Assembly: GCA_945919165.1 (NCBI GenBank)
Contig: CAMEIZ010000021.1
Coordinates: forward strand, 1-15,909
Length of the DNA: 15,909 nt
From: an uncultured Traorella sp.
GTDB lineage: Bacteria; Bacillota_I; Bacilli_A; Erysipelotrichales; Erysipelotrichaceae
Direction: 5' to 3'
In this document: positions 6,362 to 14,419 of the stretch, in pieces
Position numbering within the stretch: position 1 is the first letter of the stretch
Layout of the letters: each line of letters starts with the position of its first letter
Notes under the pieces: generated by a model
The model's input: only the letters and a program-made list of their open reading frames with translations
Told to the model about the DNA's origin: nothing
Databases searched by the model: none
Position numbers and translations under genes: made by a program

Positions 6362-7663
6362 ATGGCATATGTAAAAAAACCTCGCAAAAAAATAAAATGG
6401 AAAATTGCTGTTCCATTATTATGTCTGTGTTTAGTTGTTGTCTATTTGGTTGTCAGTATTTTTTTGCCGCGCCCTAAAGATACAAATCAAGTACAGATTT
6501 GCGATTATGACAGTAAGAAGACAGAACTCTTATTAAATGTTGAAGCAGAACAGACGTATCAGATCAGTGACTATTTCTTTTATGGTGAAAATCTGAGTTT
6601 TTTAAAGAATACGTATACATTAGAAGAAATAGATGAACTCTATGGAAAAACAATTCAATTGAAAAATCTTTGTAATGGAGAAAAAATTTTGTTTCAGCTG
6701 AACAATACAATAGACCAGCAGATTAATTTAGGTGAATTGAATAACGGATTTTATGAAGTATATGTTATCAACAATCTGCAGGAATATCGTTTAACAGCAG
6801 CAGAACCAATCGAAGAAGTTTTTCATACTATCACACGCAATCAAATGACCAAAAAAGTTGAAGTGATAGCTACAGATTCATATTTAAAGGATATTACATT
6901 AAATCAAAATTATGTTTATTTGAATGTTACAAGTGATGTGATGCAGCAGGATTCTTTTGATGTGCTGATTGATCCGTTTGGAGGCAATAATGATTATGGT
7001 ACGGGAGTCAGCTATGGATATCAAGTAAATGGGCTGAGTGAAAATGATGAAATGTATAAAGCTGCTTTGGCACTGAAAAAAGAACTTGAGAGTTACGGCT
7101 TGGTCGTTGGTATTACAAAAGATAATATGGAACAACATCTCAATACGAATGGAGAAGGCGGAAGAGCATATTTAGGCTATCAGCATAATGCGAAGCTGTT
7201 TATTAATCTGCAGTTTAACGGGAGTGATTATTCCAGTACCAATGGTATTGAAATTACACGTTCCTATTATTCGAGTTCAACACTGGCAAACCAAATTATT
7301 CATGACATGGAAGAAAATGTTGGATTAATGGGAAGCATGTTGTATCCCGGAACCATACAAAACGGGGTTGTTAATACAGTAAGAGTTAAAGGTGACCATG
7401 AAACAGCCATCTTTGATCCGAATTCGGTAGTGCGTGAAACTGGCGGTGTAGCAACTGGTGCCGGTAGTATGAATGCAGCGATGAGAGAAGCAAATGCATT
7501 TGCTGCAGGCAACAAAAAAGGAATGCAGTCTTTAATGATAAGATTGATTTATGTCACAAATCCGGTAGACTATAAATTATGGATGGATAATTATGAAGGC
7601 ATTATGAGCAGTTTAGCTGATTCTATTGCCAAATATTATCAGTTAGAAAAAGAAGGACAATAA
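6362..7663 (+). CDS. Membrane-anchored Amidase_3-like protein lacking the zinc site
   Basis: The 433-residue protein begins MAYVKKPRKKIKWK, a basic cytoplasmic tail, followed by one hydrophobic segment (15-35) that should anchor it with the rest outside. Residues about 45-190 are an unrecognised extracellular region. Residues about 200-425 resemble N-acetylmuramoyl-L-alanine amidases (Amidase_3) in order and spacing: VLIDPFGGNNDYG, SENDEMYKAALALKKELES, LFINLQFNGS, GIEITRSYY and VTNPVDYKLW. Zinc and catalytic positions look replaced. DPGHGG becomes DPFGGN (204-209), SIHxN becomes NLQFN (282-286), and the Glu of the LVExGF element is Arg (LMIRLIYVTN, 391-400). It is therefore probably a non-catalytic cell-wall-binding or regulatory protein. 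AAAGGAAG (6349-6356) sets the ATG. A TTG at 6191 is open in frame but lies before the promoter. The ABC-F gene starts one base after its stop. Confidence 0.75.
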   Translation: MAYVKKPRKKIKWKIAVPLLCLCLVVVYLVVSIFLPRPKDTNQVQICDYDSKKTELLLNVEAEQTYQISDYFFYGENLSFLKNTYTLEEIDELYGKTIQLKNLCNGEKILFQLNNTIDQQINLGELNNGFYEVYVINNLQEYRLTAAEPIEEVFHTITRNQMTKKVEVIATDSYLKDITLNQNYVYLNVTSDVMQQDSFDVLIDPFGGNNDYGTGVSYGYQVNGLSENDEMYKAALALKKELESYGLVVGITKDNMEQHLNTNGEGGRAYLGYQHNAKLFINLQFNGSDYSSTNGIEITRSYYSSSTLANQIIHDMEENVGLMGSMLYPGTIQNGVVNTVRVKGDHETAIFDPNSVVRETGGVATGAGSMNAAMREANAFAAGNKKGMQSLMIRLIYVTNPVDYKLWMDNYEGIMSSLADSIAKYYQLEKEGQ

Positions 7664-7664
7664 A

Positions 7665-9533
7665 ATGAAATATCAAATCAATAAGGGAAGTAAAGGCTTT
7701 GGCGGAAACTTGTTGTTTGAGAATATTCAGTTTGAAGTACGCAATAATGAAAAAATTGCCATTATAGGCAATAATGGATGCGGGAAAACAACGCTGATGA
7801 AAATTATAGCAAATGAAGAAGAACTGGACTCAGGCATCATCCACAAAGCAAATGACTGCCGTATTGGTTATTTGGCACAAACGACATTTACAAACGAAGA
7901 AAACAGTGTGCAGGAAGAATTGAACGCTGTTTTTCAAAATGTGCTGGAATTGAAAATACGGCTGGAAGAAATATACAAAAAGATGGAAAACGATCACAGT
8001 GAATCGCTTTTAAATGAATATGCAGCTTTACAGCATGCTTTTGAAGATAGAGGCGGTTATACCATTCAATCGGATATCGAAACAATGTTTACAAAATTTG
8101 GTTTCAGCATCGATGATCTGAATCGCAAAATAAGTACCTTTTCAGGAGGTCAGAGAACGCGCATTGCGTTTGTTAAACTGCTGTTGTCTGCTCCGGATAT
8201 TTTGCTTTTGGACGAGCCGACCAATCATTTGGATTTGGAAACGATTGAATGGCTGGAAAACTATGTAAAACGATACCCAAAAGCAGTTGTTTTAGTTTCT
8301 CATGACAGAACTTTTATTAATAATGTTGCAGAAGAGATATATGAAATTGAATTCGGTGTCATGCGTCATTATGTCGGAAATTACGATACCTTTTTAAAGA
8401 TCAAGGAAAATGATATTGAAAGACAAAAAAGTGCGTATGCGCGTCAACAAAAAGAAATTGAACGCATTGAGGCTTTAATTGAAAAATTCAGATATAAAAA
8501 GAACAAAGCAGCATTTGCACAAAGTAAGATAAAATATCTGGAGCGGATGGAAAAAATAGAAGATGTTAATGCTCCTCAAAGAAGTTTTAAAGCTCATTTT
8601 CAATCTCGTATTCGCGGAGGAAAAAGAGTGTTAGAAGTCAGTGATCTGGCGATTGGTTATGATCATGTTCTATGTCAAGTTTCATTTGAAATCATGCAGC
8701 AGGAACGTGTTGCGGTTATCGGCCCTAATGGAAAAGGTAAATCAACTCTGATCAAAACAATTATGGATCTGATCCCTTCATTAGGCGGAGAAAAGCTGTT
8801 GGGGCATCAAATTGAGATTGGTTACTTTGACCAAGACCTGGCTCAGTTTAACAGCTGTAATACAATTCTGGAAGAGGTTTGGAATGAATATCCAGACATG
8901 ACAAGAAGTGAGATTCGTACAGCTCTAGGATGTTTCTTGTTTACCGGAGATGATGTTTTTAAAACCATTGATTGCTTAAGCGGAGGAGAAAAAGTTCGCC
9001 TCTCTTTGGTGAAGCTGATGTTGAAACAGCCAAATTTTCTTATCATGGATGAGCCTACCAACCATTTAGATCTGGCAGGGAAGGAAGCATTGGAAAAGAG
9101 TCTTTCAGAGTATGATGGAACTATGCTGTTTGTTTCACATGACCGATATTTTATTAATAAATTGGCTACGGCTATTTTAGTAATTGATGAAAATGGAGCC
9201 TCTTTCTACAAGATGAATTATCAGGATTATCTCGATCACATGAAGGGAATTGAAGTAAAAACACAAAAACCGATTAAACAGTCTCATGAAAAAATCGAAC
9301 CCAAGAAAAGTGTGAATTATTCAAAAGAAATAAAAAAACTTGAAAAAATGATTGATGCGAAAGAAACACAGATTGAAGAATTAAGAGAATTGAGATTTGA
9401 TCCTGAGTATTATCATGATTATCAGAAAATGGCACAGCTCGATGAAAAGATTGATGATGTAAATAATGAAATTGAGAATTTGATGATGAAATGGGAAGAA
9501 TATAATGAATGTTTAGAAAACGAAAATAGATGA
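7665..9533 (+). CDS. ABC-F family ATPase, YdiF-like
   Basis: ABC-F proteins are soluble twin-ATPase proteins that bind the ribosomal E site and relieve stalled translation or, in some subgroups, protect against antibiotics. The 622-residue product has two complete nucleotide-binding domains. The first carries Walker A GNNGCGKT (35-42), signature FSGGQ (159-163) and Walker B LLLDEP (180-185). The second carries GPNGKGKST (353-361), LSGGE (438-442) and LIMDEP (459-464). A charged linker between the domains (about 240-300) is the ribosome-contacting P-site tRNA interaction motif. A C-terminal helical coiled-coil (about 552-615) is present. Architecture and motif wording resemble Bacillus YdiF. 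There are no transmembrane segments. Ribosome site GAAGGA (7652-7657) is modest. It lies one base after the amidase-like gene, so the two are co-transcribed. A resistance role is not indicated. Confidence 0.92.
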   Translation: MKYQINKGSKGFGGNLLFENIQFEVRNNEKIAIIGNNGCGKTTLMKIIANEEELDSGIIHKANDCRIGYLAQTTFTNEENSVQEELNAVFQNVLELKIRLEEIYKKMENDHSESLLNEYAALQHAFEDRGGYTIQSDIETMFTKFGFSIDDLNRKISTFSGGQRTRIAFVKLLLSAPDILLLDEPTNHLDLETIEWLENYVKRYPKAVVLVSHDRTFINNVAEEIYEIEFGVMRHYVGNYDTFLKIKENDIERQKSAYARQQKEIERIEALIEKFRYKKNKAAFAQSKIKYLERMEKIEDVNAPQRSFKAHFQSRIRGGKRVLEVSDLAIGYDHVLCQVSFEIMQQERVAVIGPNGKGKSTLIKTIMDLIPSLGGEKLLGHQIEIGYFDQDLAQFNSCNTILEEVWNEYPDMTRSEIRTALGCFLFTGDDVFKTIDCLSGGEKVRLSLVKLMLKQPNFLIMDEPTNHLDLAGKEALEKSLSEYDGTMLFVSHDRYFINKLATAILVIDENGASFYKMNYQDYLDHMKGIEVKTQKPIKQSHEKIEPKKSVNYSKEIKKLEKMIDAKETQIEELRELRFDPEYYHDYQKMAQLDEKIDDVNNEIENLMMKWEEYNECLENENR

Positions 9534-9624
9534 GTATTTTACAATAAAGATTAATGATGATAGAACTGAAAATCAAAACTAGCTGATCATTTCAAATCTA
9601 AGGAAAAATCTGTAATACAAAAAC

Positions 9625-9654
9625 AAGTGTCTTTTATACAAAGACACTTTTGTT
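9625..9654 (+). terminator. Terminator after the ABC-F gene
   Basis: AAGTGTCTTT (9625-9634) and AAAGACACTT (9640-9649) form a perfect 10-bp stem with a TATAC loop, followed by TTGTT. An A-rich 5' flank means it could also work on the opposite strand. Confidence 0.85.
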
Positions 9655-9678
9655 AATATGTTTCCCTGTTGAGAACGA

Positions 9679-9716
9679 TTCAAAAAAACGATGAAAATAG
9701 TTTCATTGATTTTGAA
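9679..9716. repeat. Nested imperfect palindrome upstream of the oppA promoter
   Basis: Inner arms ATGAAA (9691-9696) / TTTCAT (9701-9706) lie around ATAG. Outer arms TTCAAAA (9679-9685) / TTTTGAA (9710-9716) are separated from the inner ones by five and three bases. It lies about 40-75 bases before the -35. It may be an operator, but a known regulator cannot be assigned. Confidence 0.4.
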
Positions 9717-9753
9717 AGAAAAGAAAAAAACTTCAAAAAAACTTCATTTTTGC

Positions 9754-9782
9754 TTGCAATTTTCATATCTTTCATATAAAAT
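9754..9782 (+). promoter_or_regulatory. Promoter of the opp operon
   Basis: TTGCAA (9754-9759), 17 bases and TAAAAT (9777-9782) give a reasonable vegetative promoter with a start near 9789 and a leader of about 48 bases. The spacer contains two direct copies of TTTCATAT (9761-9768 and 9770-9777). GGAGG (9821-9825) provides a strong ribosome site for oppA. Confidence 0.6.
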
Positions 9783-9836
9783 ACTTGAGTATAGCAGGAC
9801 AGCTATTATATTTATCAATAGGAGGATAAAAAGATT

Positions 9837-11751
9837 ATGAAAAAAGTTTTAGGATTATCTTTGAGTGCTCTTATGGTTGCAAGTCTTGCCGGATGTTCAG
9901 GCAAGATTACGTCATTGGATTATGTAAACCGTTATACTAGTGACCCTAGTAACATGGATTATGTAACAACTGCTTTGCAGGCAGACCATGAGCACAATGC
10001 AAACTTCGTTGATGGACTTGTAGAAAATGACCCAACAGGTAAATTCGTTGGTGCGTTGGCTGAGTCTTGGGAAATTTACATTCAAATTACGTAAAGGCGT
10101 TCAGTGGGTAACTTCAGAAGGTGAAGTTTACGCTGAATTGAATGCAAAGGACTTCGTAACTGGCTTACAGCATGCTGCTGATTTCAACAGTGGAACATCT
10201 TGGCTGGTTATGGGTTTAGTTAAAAATTACTCTGAATACTTAGCTGGTGAAGTAGAATTCAGCGAAGTTGGTGTTGAAGCAGTTGATGATTATACAGTAA
10301 AATATACTCTTAACTACTCTGCTCCTTATTTCTATACTTTCGGTTCTTACAACATCTTAATGCCTATCAATGAAGAATTCTTGAATTCTAAAGGTGAAGG
10401 ATGTAAGTTAGGTGCACCAGATAAAGCAACTTGCTCATTTGGTTCAGTAGATCCAAGTTCAATTCTTTACAACGGTGGATATATCTTATCATCATTAAGC
10501 CCTAAATCAGAAATCACTTACAAGGCAAACCCTAATTACTGGGATAAAGACCACGTATATATTCAGAACGTTACATTAATTTATGATGATGGATCTGATC
10601 CATATGCTGGAATCGTTGGTTTCGAAAACGGAACTTATGCAAGTGCTTCATTAAGTACATCTTGGGGTGACTTTGACACTTACAAAGAAAAGTATGCTGA
10701 TTACTATTATACAACATTACCAAACTCTACAAACTTTGGTATCTTATTCAACTTCAACCGTACAGATTATGCTCACACATCTCATACAACAGATGCTGAC
10801 AAAGCAAATACTAAGGCTGCATTGTTGAACTACAACTTCCGTGCTGCATTCCGTGCTGCATTCGATCGTGTTGCTTACTTGTCAACATCTACTCCTAAGG
10901 AAGTTGCAATTGATATGTTACGTAACGTCACTTCAGTACCTAACCTTGTAACTACTGAAGATGGAAAAGAATTCGGTGAATTAGTAAATGCTGCTTACGC
11001 TGAAATGACTGGTGAAACGGTTAATTTAGCTGATGGACAGGATCCATGGTTGAACCCTGAAAAAGCAATGGAATACATCAACGCTGCTAAAGCTGATGGT
11101 ATTCAGTTCTCAGTTACTCTTGATATGCCTACACTTGGTACAAGTAAGAGATTAGTTACTCAGTGTCAGTCAATGAAGGATTCAGTTGAAAAGAACACTC
11201 AGGGCAACATTATTATCAACATTATTCAGATGGATTACGATACATTAGTAGACGCTTGCTATGGTGTTGAAGTTGCTGACGATGCTGATTACGATATCAA
11301 CAGCTTCACAGGATGGGGTCCTGACTATCCAGATCCTAAGACTTTCATGGATTTATATTCAATCACTGAAGGATATTACATGCCTACATTCGGTCTGCAT
11401 ACATTAGATGATCAGAATTACAACTCTACTGATGCAGCTGCTATGGAAGCTATCGGATTAGATGAATACGAAAAAATGTATCAGGCAGCTAAGGCTATTA
11501 CTGATGATACAACAGCACGTTACGAAGCATTCGCTAAATGTGATGCTAAGATTATTGCTGAAGTTCTTTATATCCCATGCCACATGGATGCTCGTGGATA
11601 TGTAGTAACAAAAGTTGTTCCATTTACTAAGTCTTATTCACAGACTGGTATCAGTGAATACAAGTACAAATTCATGCAGGTTCAGGAAGATATGGTAACT
11701 AAGGAACAGTACGATAAAGCCTTCGATGAATGGCAGAAAGCTAGAGCTTAG
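9837..11751 (+). pseudogene. oppA: Oligopeptide-binding lipoprotein (AmiA/OppA-like), frameshifted
   Basis: This is the extracellular peptide receptor of an Opp/Ami ABC importer. The 5' part (9837-10073) encodes a lipoprotein signal with lipobox LAGC (Cys20), then family sequence through VGALAESWE. The 3' part, in the next frame from about 10072 to 11751, encodes KFTFKLRKGVQWVTSEG and about 550 further residues matching the AmiA/AliA family, including DFVTGLQHA, DPSSILYNGG, ANPNYWD, NFRAAFRAAFDR, GWGPDYPDPKTFMD and QEDMVTKEQYDKA. Reading the first frame on gives a stop at 10092-10094. About five or six family residues (the VSxDG segment) are missing at the junction. A deletion of 3n+2 bases is therefore more likely than a single-base error. 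Codon choice is of the highly expressed type, suggesting a recent lesion. As written, no full-length receptor is made. An assembly error is the main alternative. Confidence 0.85.
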
Positions 11752-11782
11752 TCCATTTTAGAGATATTGACTCTGATATGTT

Positions 11783-11811
11783 ATAAGGGGTTGGTTTGAC
11801 CGACCCCTTAT
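11783..11811 (+). promoter_or_regulatory. Strong hairpin between oppA and oppB
   Basis: Positions 11783-11795 and 11799-11811 form a 13-bp stem (one G-T pair) with four consecutive G-C pairs and a TTG loop. Only a weak T-tract (CTTTC) follows. It fits a partial terminator or 3' mRNA stabiliser that lets the binding protein be made in excess over the membrane subunits, as is common in Opp operons. Confidence 0.75.
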
Positions 11812-11840
11812 CTTTCAATTTTAGAAAGTAGTGGTGAAAA

Positions 11841-13487
11841 ATGAAAAAATATATCTTAGGAAGACTAGTTCGATCCATTCTTTCCATATTTGTTGTTGTT
11901 TCAATCGCAATGTTTTTGATTTTTACTATGATTCCAAAAACAAATGTATTCAACAACGATCCAGTTTATTCAAAACTTAAATCTGATCCTGTTGCATCGA
12001 TTACTTATAAATATCAGAAATGGGAAGACTTGGGTTATTTAGATTTCCAGCAACAGTCTGATATTTGTAAAGAATCTGGAGTTGCTTGTTCAACAAGAAC
12101 AGATGCTTTTAATACGGTTAAAGCTGAATGGGAAGCAAAGGGCTATTCAGTTTCTTTTACTGCAGACGGAATGGCTTATATTAAAAAAGGTCTCGATTTT
12201 TATATTGAACAACCTGAAATGTGTAAATTAAGTGAATCAAATGTTGATTATGATGAATGTGTTAAAACAAGAAATGCGACATTTGATGAAGTATTTGAAA
12301 AATATACAAATAATGGATACAACGTATTATACTATTTAGATGGAGCAATTTATGCATATCGTGATTATTCCATTTTTGAACAGGTAGGTAAATTCTTAAC
12401 TACTTTTGTTAAGTTAGATAATCCGTGGATGATTCAGGATGCATCAAATCCTGATTTGGAAAGAAAAATTTATATTGGACAAGATCACAATGGAATTCCG
12501 GCAATTAAATGTACCGGATGTGAAAGTCAATATTTGATTTACTTTAATTCAAGTTTTCCTTTCATTCATCAGAACTGGATTTCCTTTGACTTTGGACTTT
12601 CTTTCCCAACTTATTCTGGAAATGATGTCATGGATGTAATTTCTAAAGGTCAGGGAAATGTTATCATGAGTGATGTTGAATTTGATACTGGATTAAAGAG
12701 CAGTTCAGGATTAAATCTTCATACATGTAAATACAAACCTACTTCAACTTTAGATAAGATGGATAAAACTAAATTCTCAACCAATTATGCAAACTGTAAT
12801 TCATTTACAGAAGATCCAAGTATGATTGGAACATCTTATCTGTTTGGTATTCTTGGTTTGATTTTAAGTTATGTCATTGCAATACCGGCAGGTATTAAGA
12901 TGGCTCAGAAGAAAGATGAATGGCAAGATAAGCTTGGTATTGTTTATATCAATTTGATGATCGCCGTTCCTTCATTAGCGTTTATTCTGTTTGTTAAACT
13001 GATTGGCGGAAAAATGGGACTCCCTGATAAATTCCCTCAATTTGGTTTTGGTGATTTCAGATCTTATATTTTACCAGTATTAATCTTAGGTCTGCTTTCA
13101 ACGGCTGGTCTAATGATGTGGACAAGAAGATATATGGTGGATCAGGCTAATGCCGATTATGTTAAATTTGCTCGTGCAAAAGGTTTAAATCAAAAAGAAA
13201 TCTTTAATCGACATATTTTAAAAAATGCCATTATTCCAATTGTAAATGGTATTCCTGGATCCATTATTTTATGTATTAGTGGTGCGGTAATTACGGAATC
13301 AGTCTTCGCTATTCCTGGAATGGGAAAGATGCTTCCGGATGCCATTAAAGCAACTAATAATAACATGATTATTTGTTTAACGTTTATTTTTACAGCATTA
13401 TCAGTATTATCGTTACTGTTAGGTGATATTCTGATGACATTTGTGGATCCGCGTATTCAGTTGAGTTCGAAAGGAGAGACAAGATAA
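11841..13487 (+). CDS. oppB: Oligopeptide transporter permease OppB (AmiC type)
   Basis: OppB is one of two membrane channel subunits of the peptide importer. The 548-residue protein has the AmiC layout. Transmembrane helix 1 (about 12-32) is followed by a large extracellular domain (about 33-325) and a C-terminal bundle (about 331-535) of further membrane helices. The EAA loop DYVKFARAKGLNQKEIFNRH (439-458) docks on the ATPases. The end, FVDPRIQLSSKGE, is typical. Ordinary OppB proteins of about 310 residues lack the large extracellular domain. Eight cysteines occur in that domain (76, 83, 128, 140, 224, 227, 296, 319), which is unusual. Ribosome site GGTGA is at 11833-11837. oppC starts two bases after the stop codon. 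Confidence 0.94.
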   Translation: MKKYILGRLVRSILSIFVVVSIAMFLIFTMIPKTNVFNNDPVYSKLKSDPVASITYKYQKWEDLGYLDFQQQSDICKESGVACSTRTDAFNTVKAEWEAKGYSVSFTADGMAYIKKGLDFYIEQPEMCKLSESNVDYDECVKTRNATFDEVFEKYTNNGYNVLYYLDGAIYAYRDYSIFEQVGKFLTTFVKLDNPWMIQDASNPDLERKIYIGQDHNGIPAIKCTGCESQYLIYFNSSFPFIHQNWISFDFGLSFPTYSGNDVMDVISKGQGNVIMSDVEFDTGLKSSSGLNLHTCKYKPTSTLDKMDKTKFSTNYANCNSFTEDPSMIGTSYLFGILGLILSYVIAIPAGIKMAQKKDEWQDKLGIVYINLMIAVPSLAFILFVKLIGGKMGLPDKFPQFGFGDFRSYILPVLILGLLSTAGLMMWTRRYMVDQANADYVKFARAKGLNQKEIFNRHILKNAIIPIVNGIPGSIILCISGAVITESVFAIPGMGKMLPDAIKATNNNMIICLTFIFTALSVLSLLLGDILMTFVDPRIQLSSKGETR

Positions 13488-13488
13488 T

Positions 13489-14409
13489 ATGGAAGATAAC
13501 AAATTTGAGTTTGTCCAATTGGAAGAAAACTTATCTGAACATATCGCTGCCCCTCATTATTCTTACTGGAAAAGTGTTTTCAGAAAGTTCTTTAGCAGTA
13601 AGATTGCTATCCTGATGCTTGTGATCTCTGCTGCAGTTATATTAATGTCAATTATTCAGCCAATGATTAGTGGGTTTGATCCAAATCACAACCCAAATAT
13701 CAACAATCCGTCAATGAAATTCTTATATCCGTCTTTACAGTATCCTTTTGGAACTGACGGAGTAGGTGTCAATATTTTTGACAGTGTATGGGCTGGTACG
13801 AGAACATCACTTGAAATTTCCATTATCGCAACAACGATTACAACTGTTTTAGGTGTCATTGTTGGGGCATTCTGGGGATATTCAAAGAAACTGGATGCTA
13901 TCATGATTGAGCTTTACAACATGGTTGCTAATATTCCATTTACATTAATTGTTATGGTATTGATGTATGTTATGGGAGCAGGTAAATGGCAATTGATCTT
14001 TGCACTTTCTGTAACATCATGGCTGGGTGTTGCTTATTTCATTCGTGTTCAGGTTATGATCATTCGAGACAGAGAATACAACCTGGCTTCAAGATGTTTG
14101 GGAACACCAACTTATAAGGTATTGATTCATAACGTTATGCCTTATTTGATTTCTGTAATTGTAACTTCTGTTTCCCGTGATATTCCAAACTATATTTCTT
14201 ATGAAGTATTCTTAGGCTATATTGGAATTGGGTTAAAAGAAGAAGAAGCTTCACTGGGAAGAATGATTCAGGAATATGCACAGTATATGCAATCATATCC
14301 TCATATTTTCTGGATTCCAGTATTTATCAGTGCTCTGATTTCAGTATCCTTGTATATTGTTGGTCAGACACTTGCGGATGCGAGTGATCCTCGTACGCAT
14401 ATGATGTAG
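13489..14409 (+). CDS. oppC: Oligopeptide transporter permease OppC (AmiD type)
   Basis: OppC is the second channel subunit. The 306-residue protein has an N-terminal cytoplasmic tail, then helices at about 38-60, 106-130, 149-164, 167-192, 219-240 and 275-293. The EAA loop REYNLASRCLGTPTYKVLIH (195-214) contacts an ATPase. YPFGTDGVGVNIFDSVWAGTRTSL (85-108, described by its key GTDxxGxxxF/GxRxSL residues) is the conserved family segment after helix 1. It ends LADASDPRTHMM. AAGGAGAG (13471-13478) provides the ribosome site within the end of oppB. It is intact and of normal length. Confidence 0.94.
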   Translation: MEDNKFEFVQLEENLSEHIAAPHYSYWKSVFRKFFSSKIAILMLVISAAVILMSIIQPMISGFDPNHNPNINNPSMKFLYPSLQYPFGTDGVGVNIFDSVWAGTRTSLEISIIATTITTVLGVIVGAFWGYSKKLDAIMIELYNMVANIPFTLIVMVLMYVMGAGKWQLIFALSVTSWLGVAYFIRVQVMIIRDREYNLASRCLGTPTYKVLIHNVMPYLISVIVTSVSRDIPNYISYEVFLGYIGIGLKEEEASLGRMIQEYAQYMQSYPHIFWIPVFISALISVSLYIVGQTLADASDPRTHMM

Positions 14410-14419
14410 GAGGTTTAAG

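Larger units (their letters stand above)
9534..9836 (+). other. Intergenic region between the ABC-F gene and oppA
   Basis: This 303-base gap holds no convincing gene on either strand. It contains a terminator (9625-9654), a nested imperfect palindrome (9679-9716), the oppA promoter and an AGGAGG ribosome site. The first 90 bases after the ABC-F stop show no recognisable signal. Confidence 0.8.

Noticed and set aside
9274..9576. Reverse-strand open frames, the longest at 9274-9576 and others inside rex, asnS and opp genes
   Set aside because: All lie opposite well-supported genes and have no ribosome site or recognisable protein features.
9754..9780. CodY-box-like sequence (AATTTTCATATCTTT) at the opp promoter
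   Set aside because: Only the left half resembles AATTTTCWGAAAATT. The right half does not match, and I cannot tell whether the organism has CodY.
10066..10078. Programmed ribosomal frameshift at the oppA junction (GGGAAAT resembles an X XXY YYZ slippery site)
   Set aside because: The heptamer is not in the required register (zero-frame codons are TGG GAA ATT). The shift needed is +1, not -1, and conserved residues are missing at the junction, so a deletion explains it better.
10837..10860. Two tandem copies of a 12-base unit (TTCCGTGCTGCA) in oppA
   Set aside because: The encoded NFRAAFRAAFDR aligns without gaps to the family NFRxAxxxAFDR segment, so it is ordinary coding sequence rather than a duplication.
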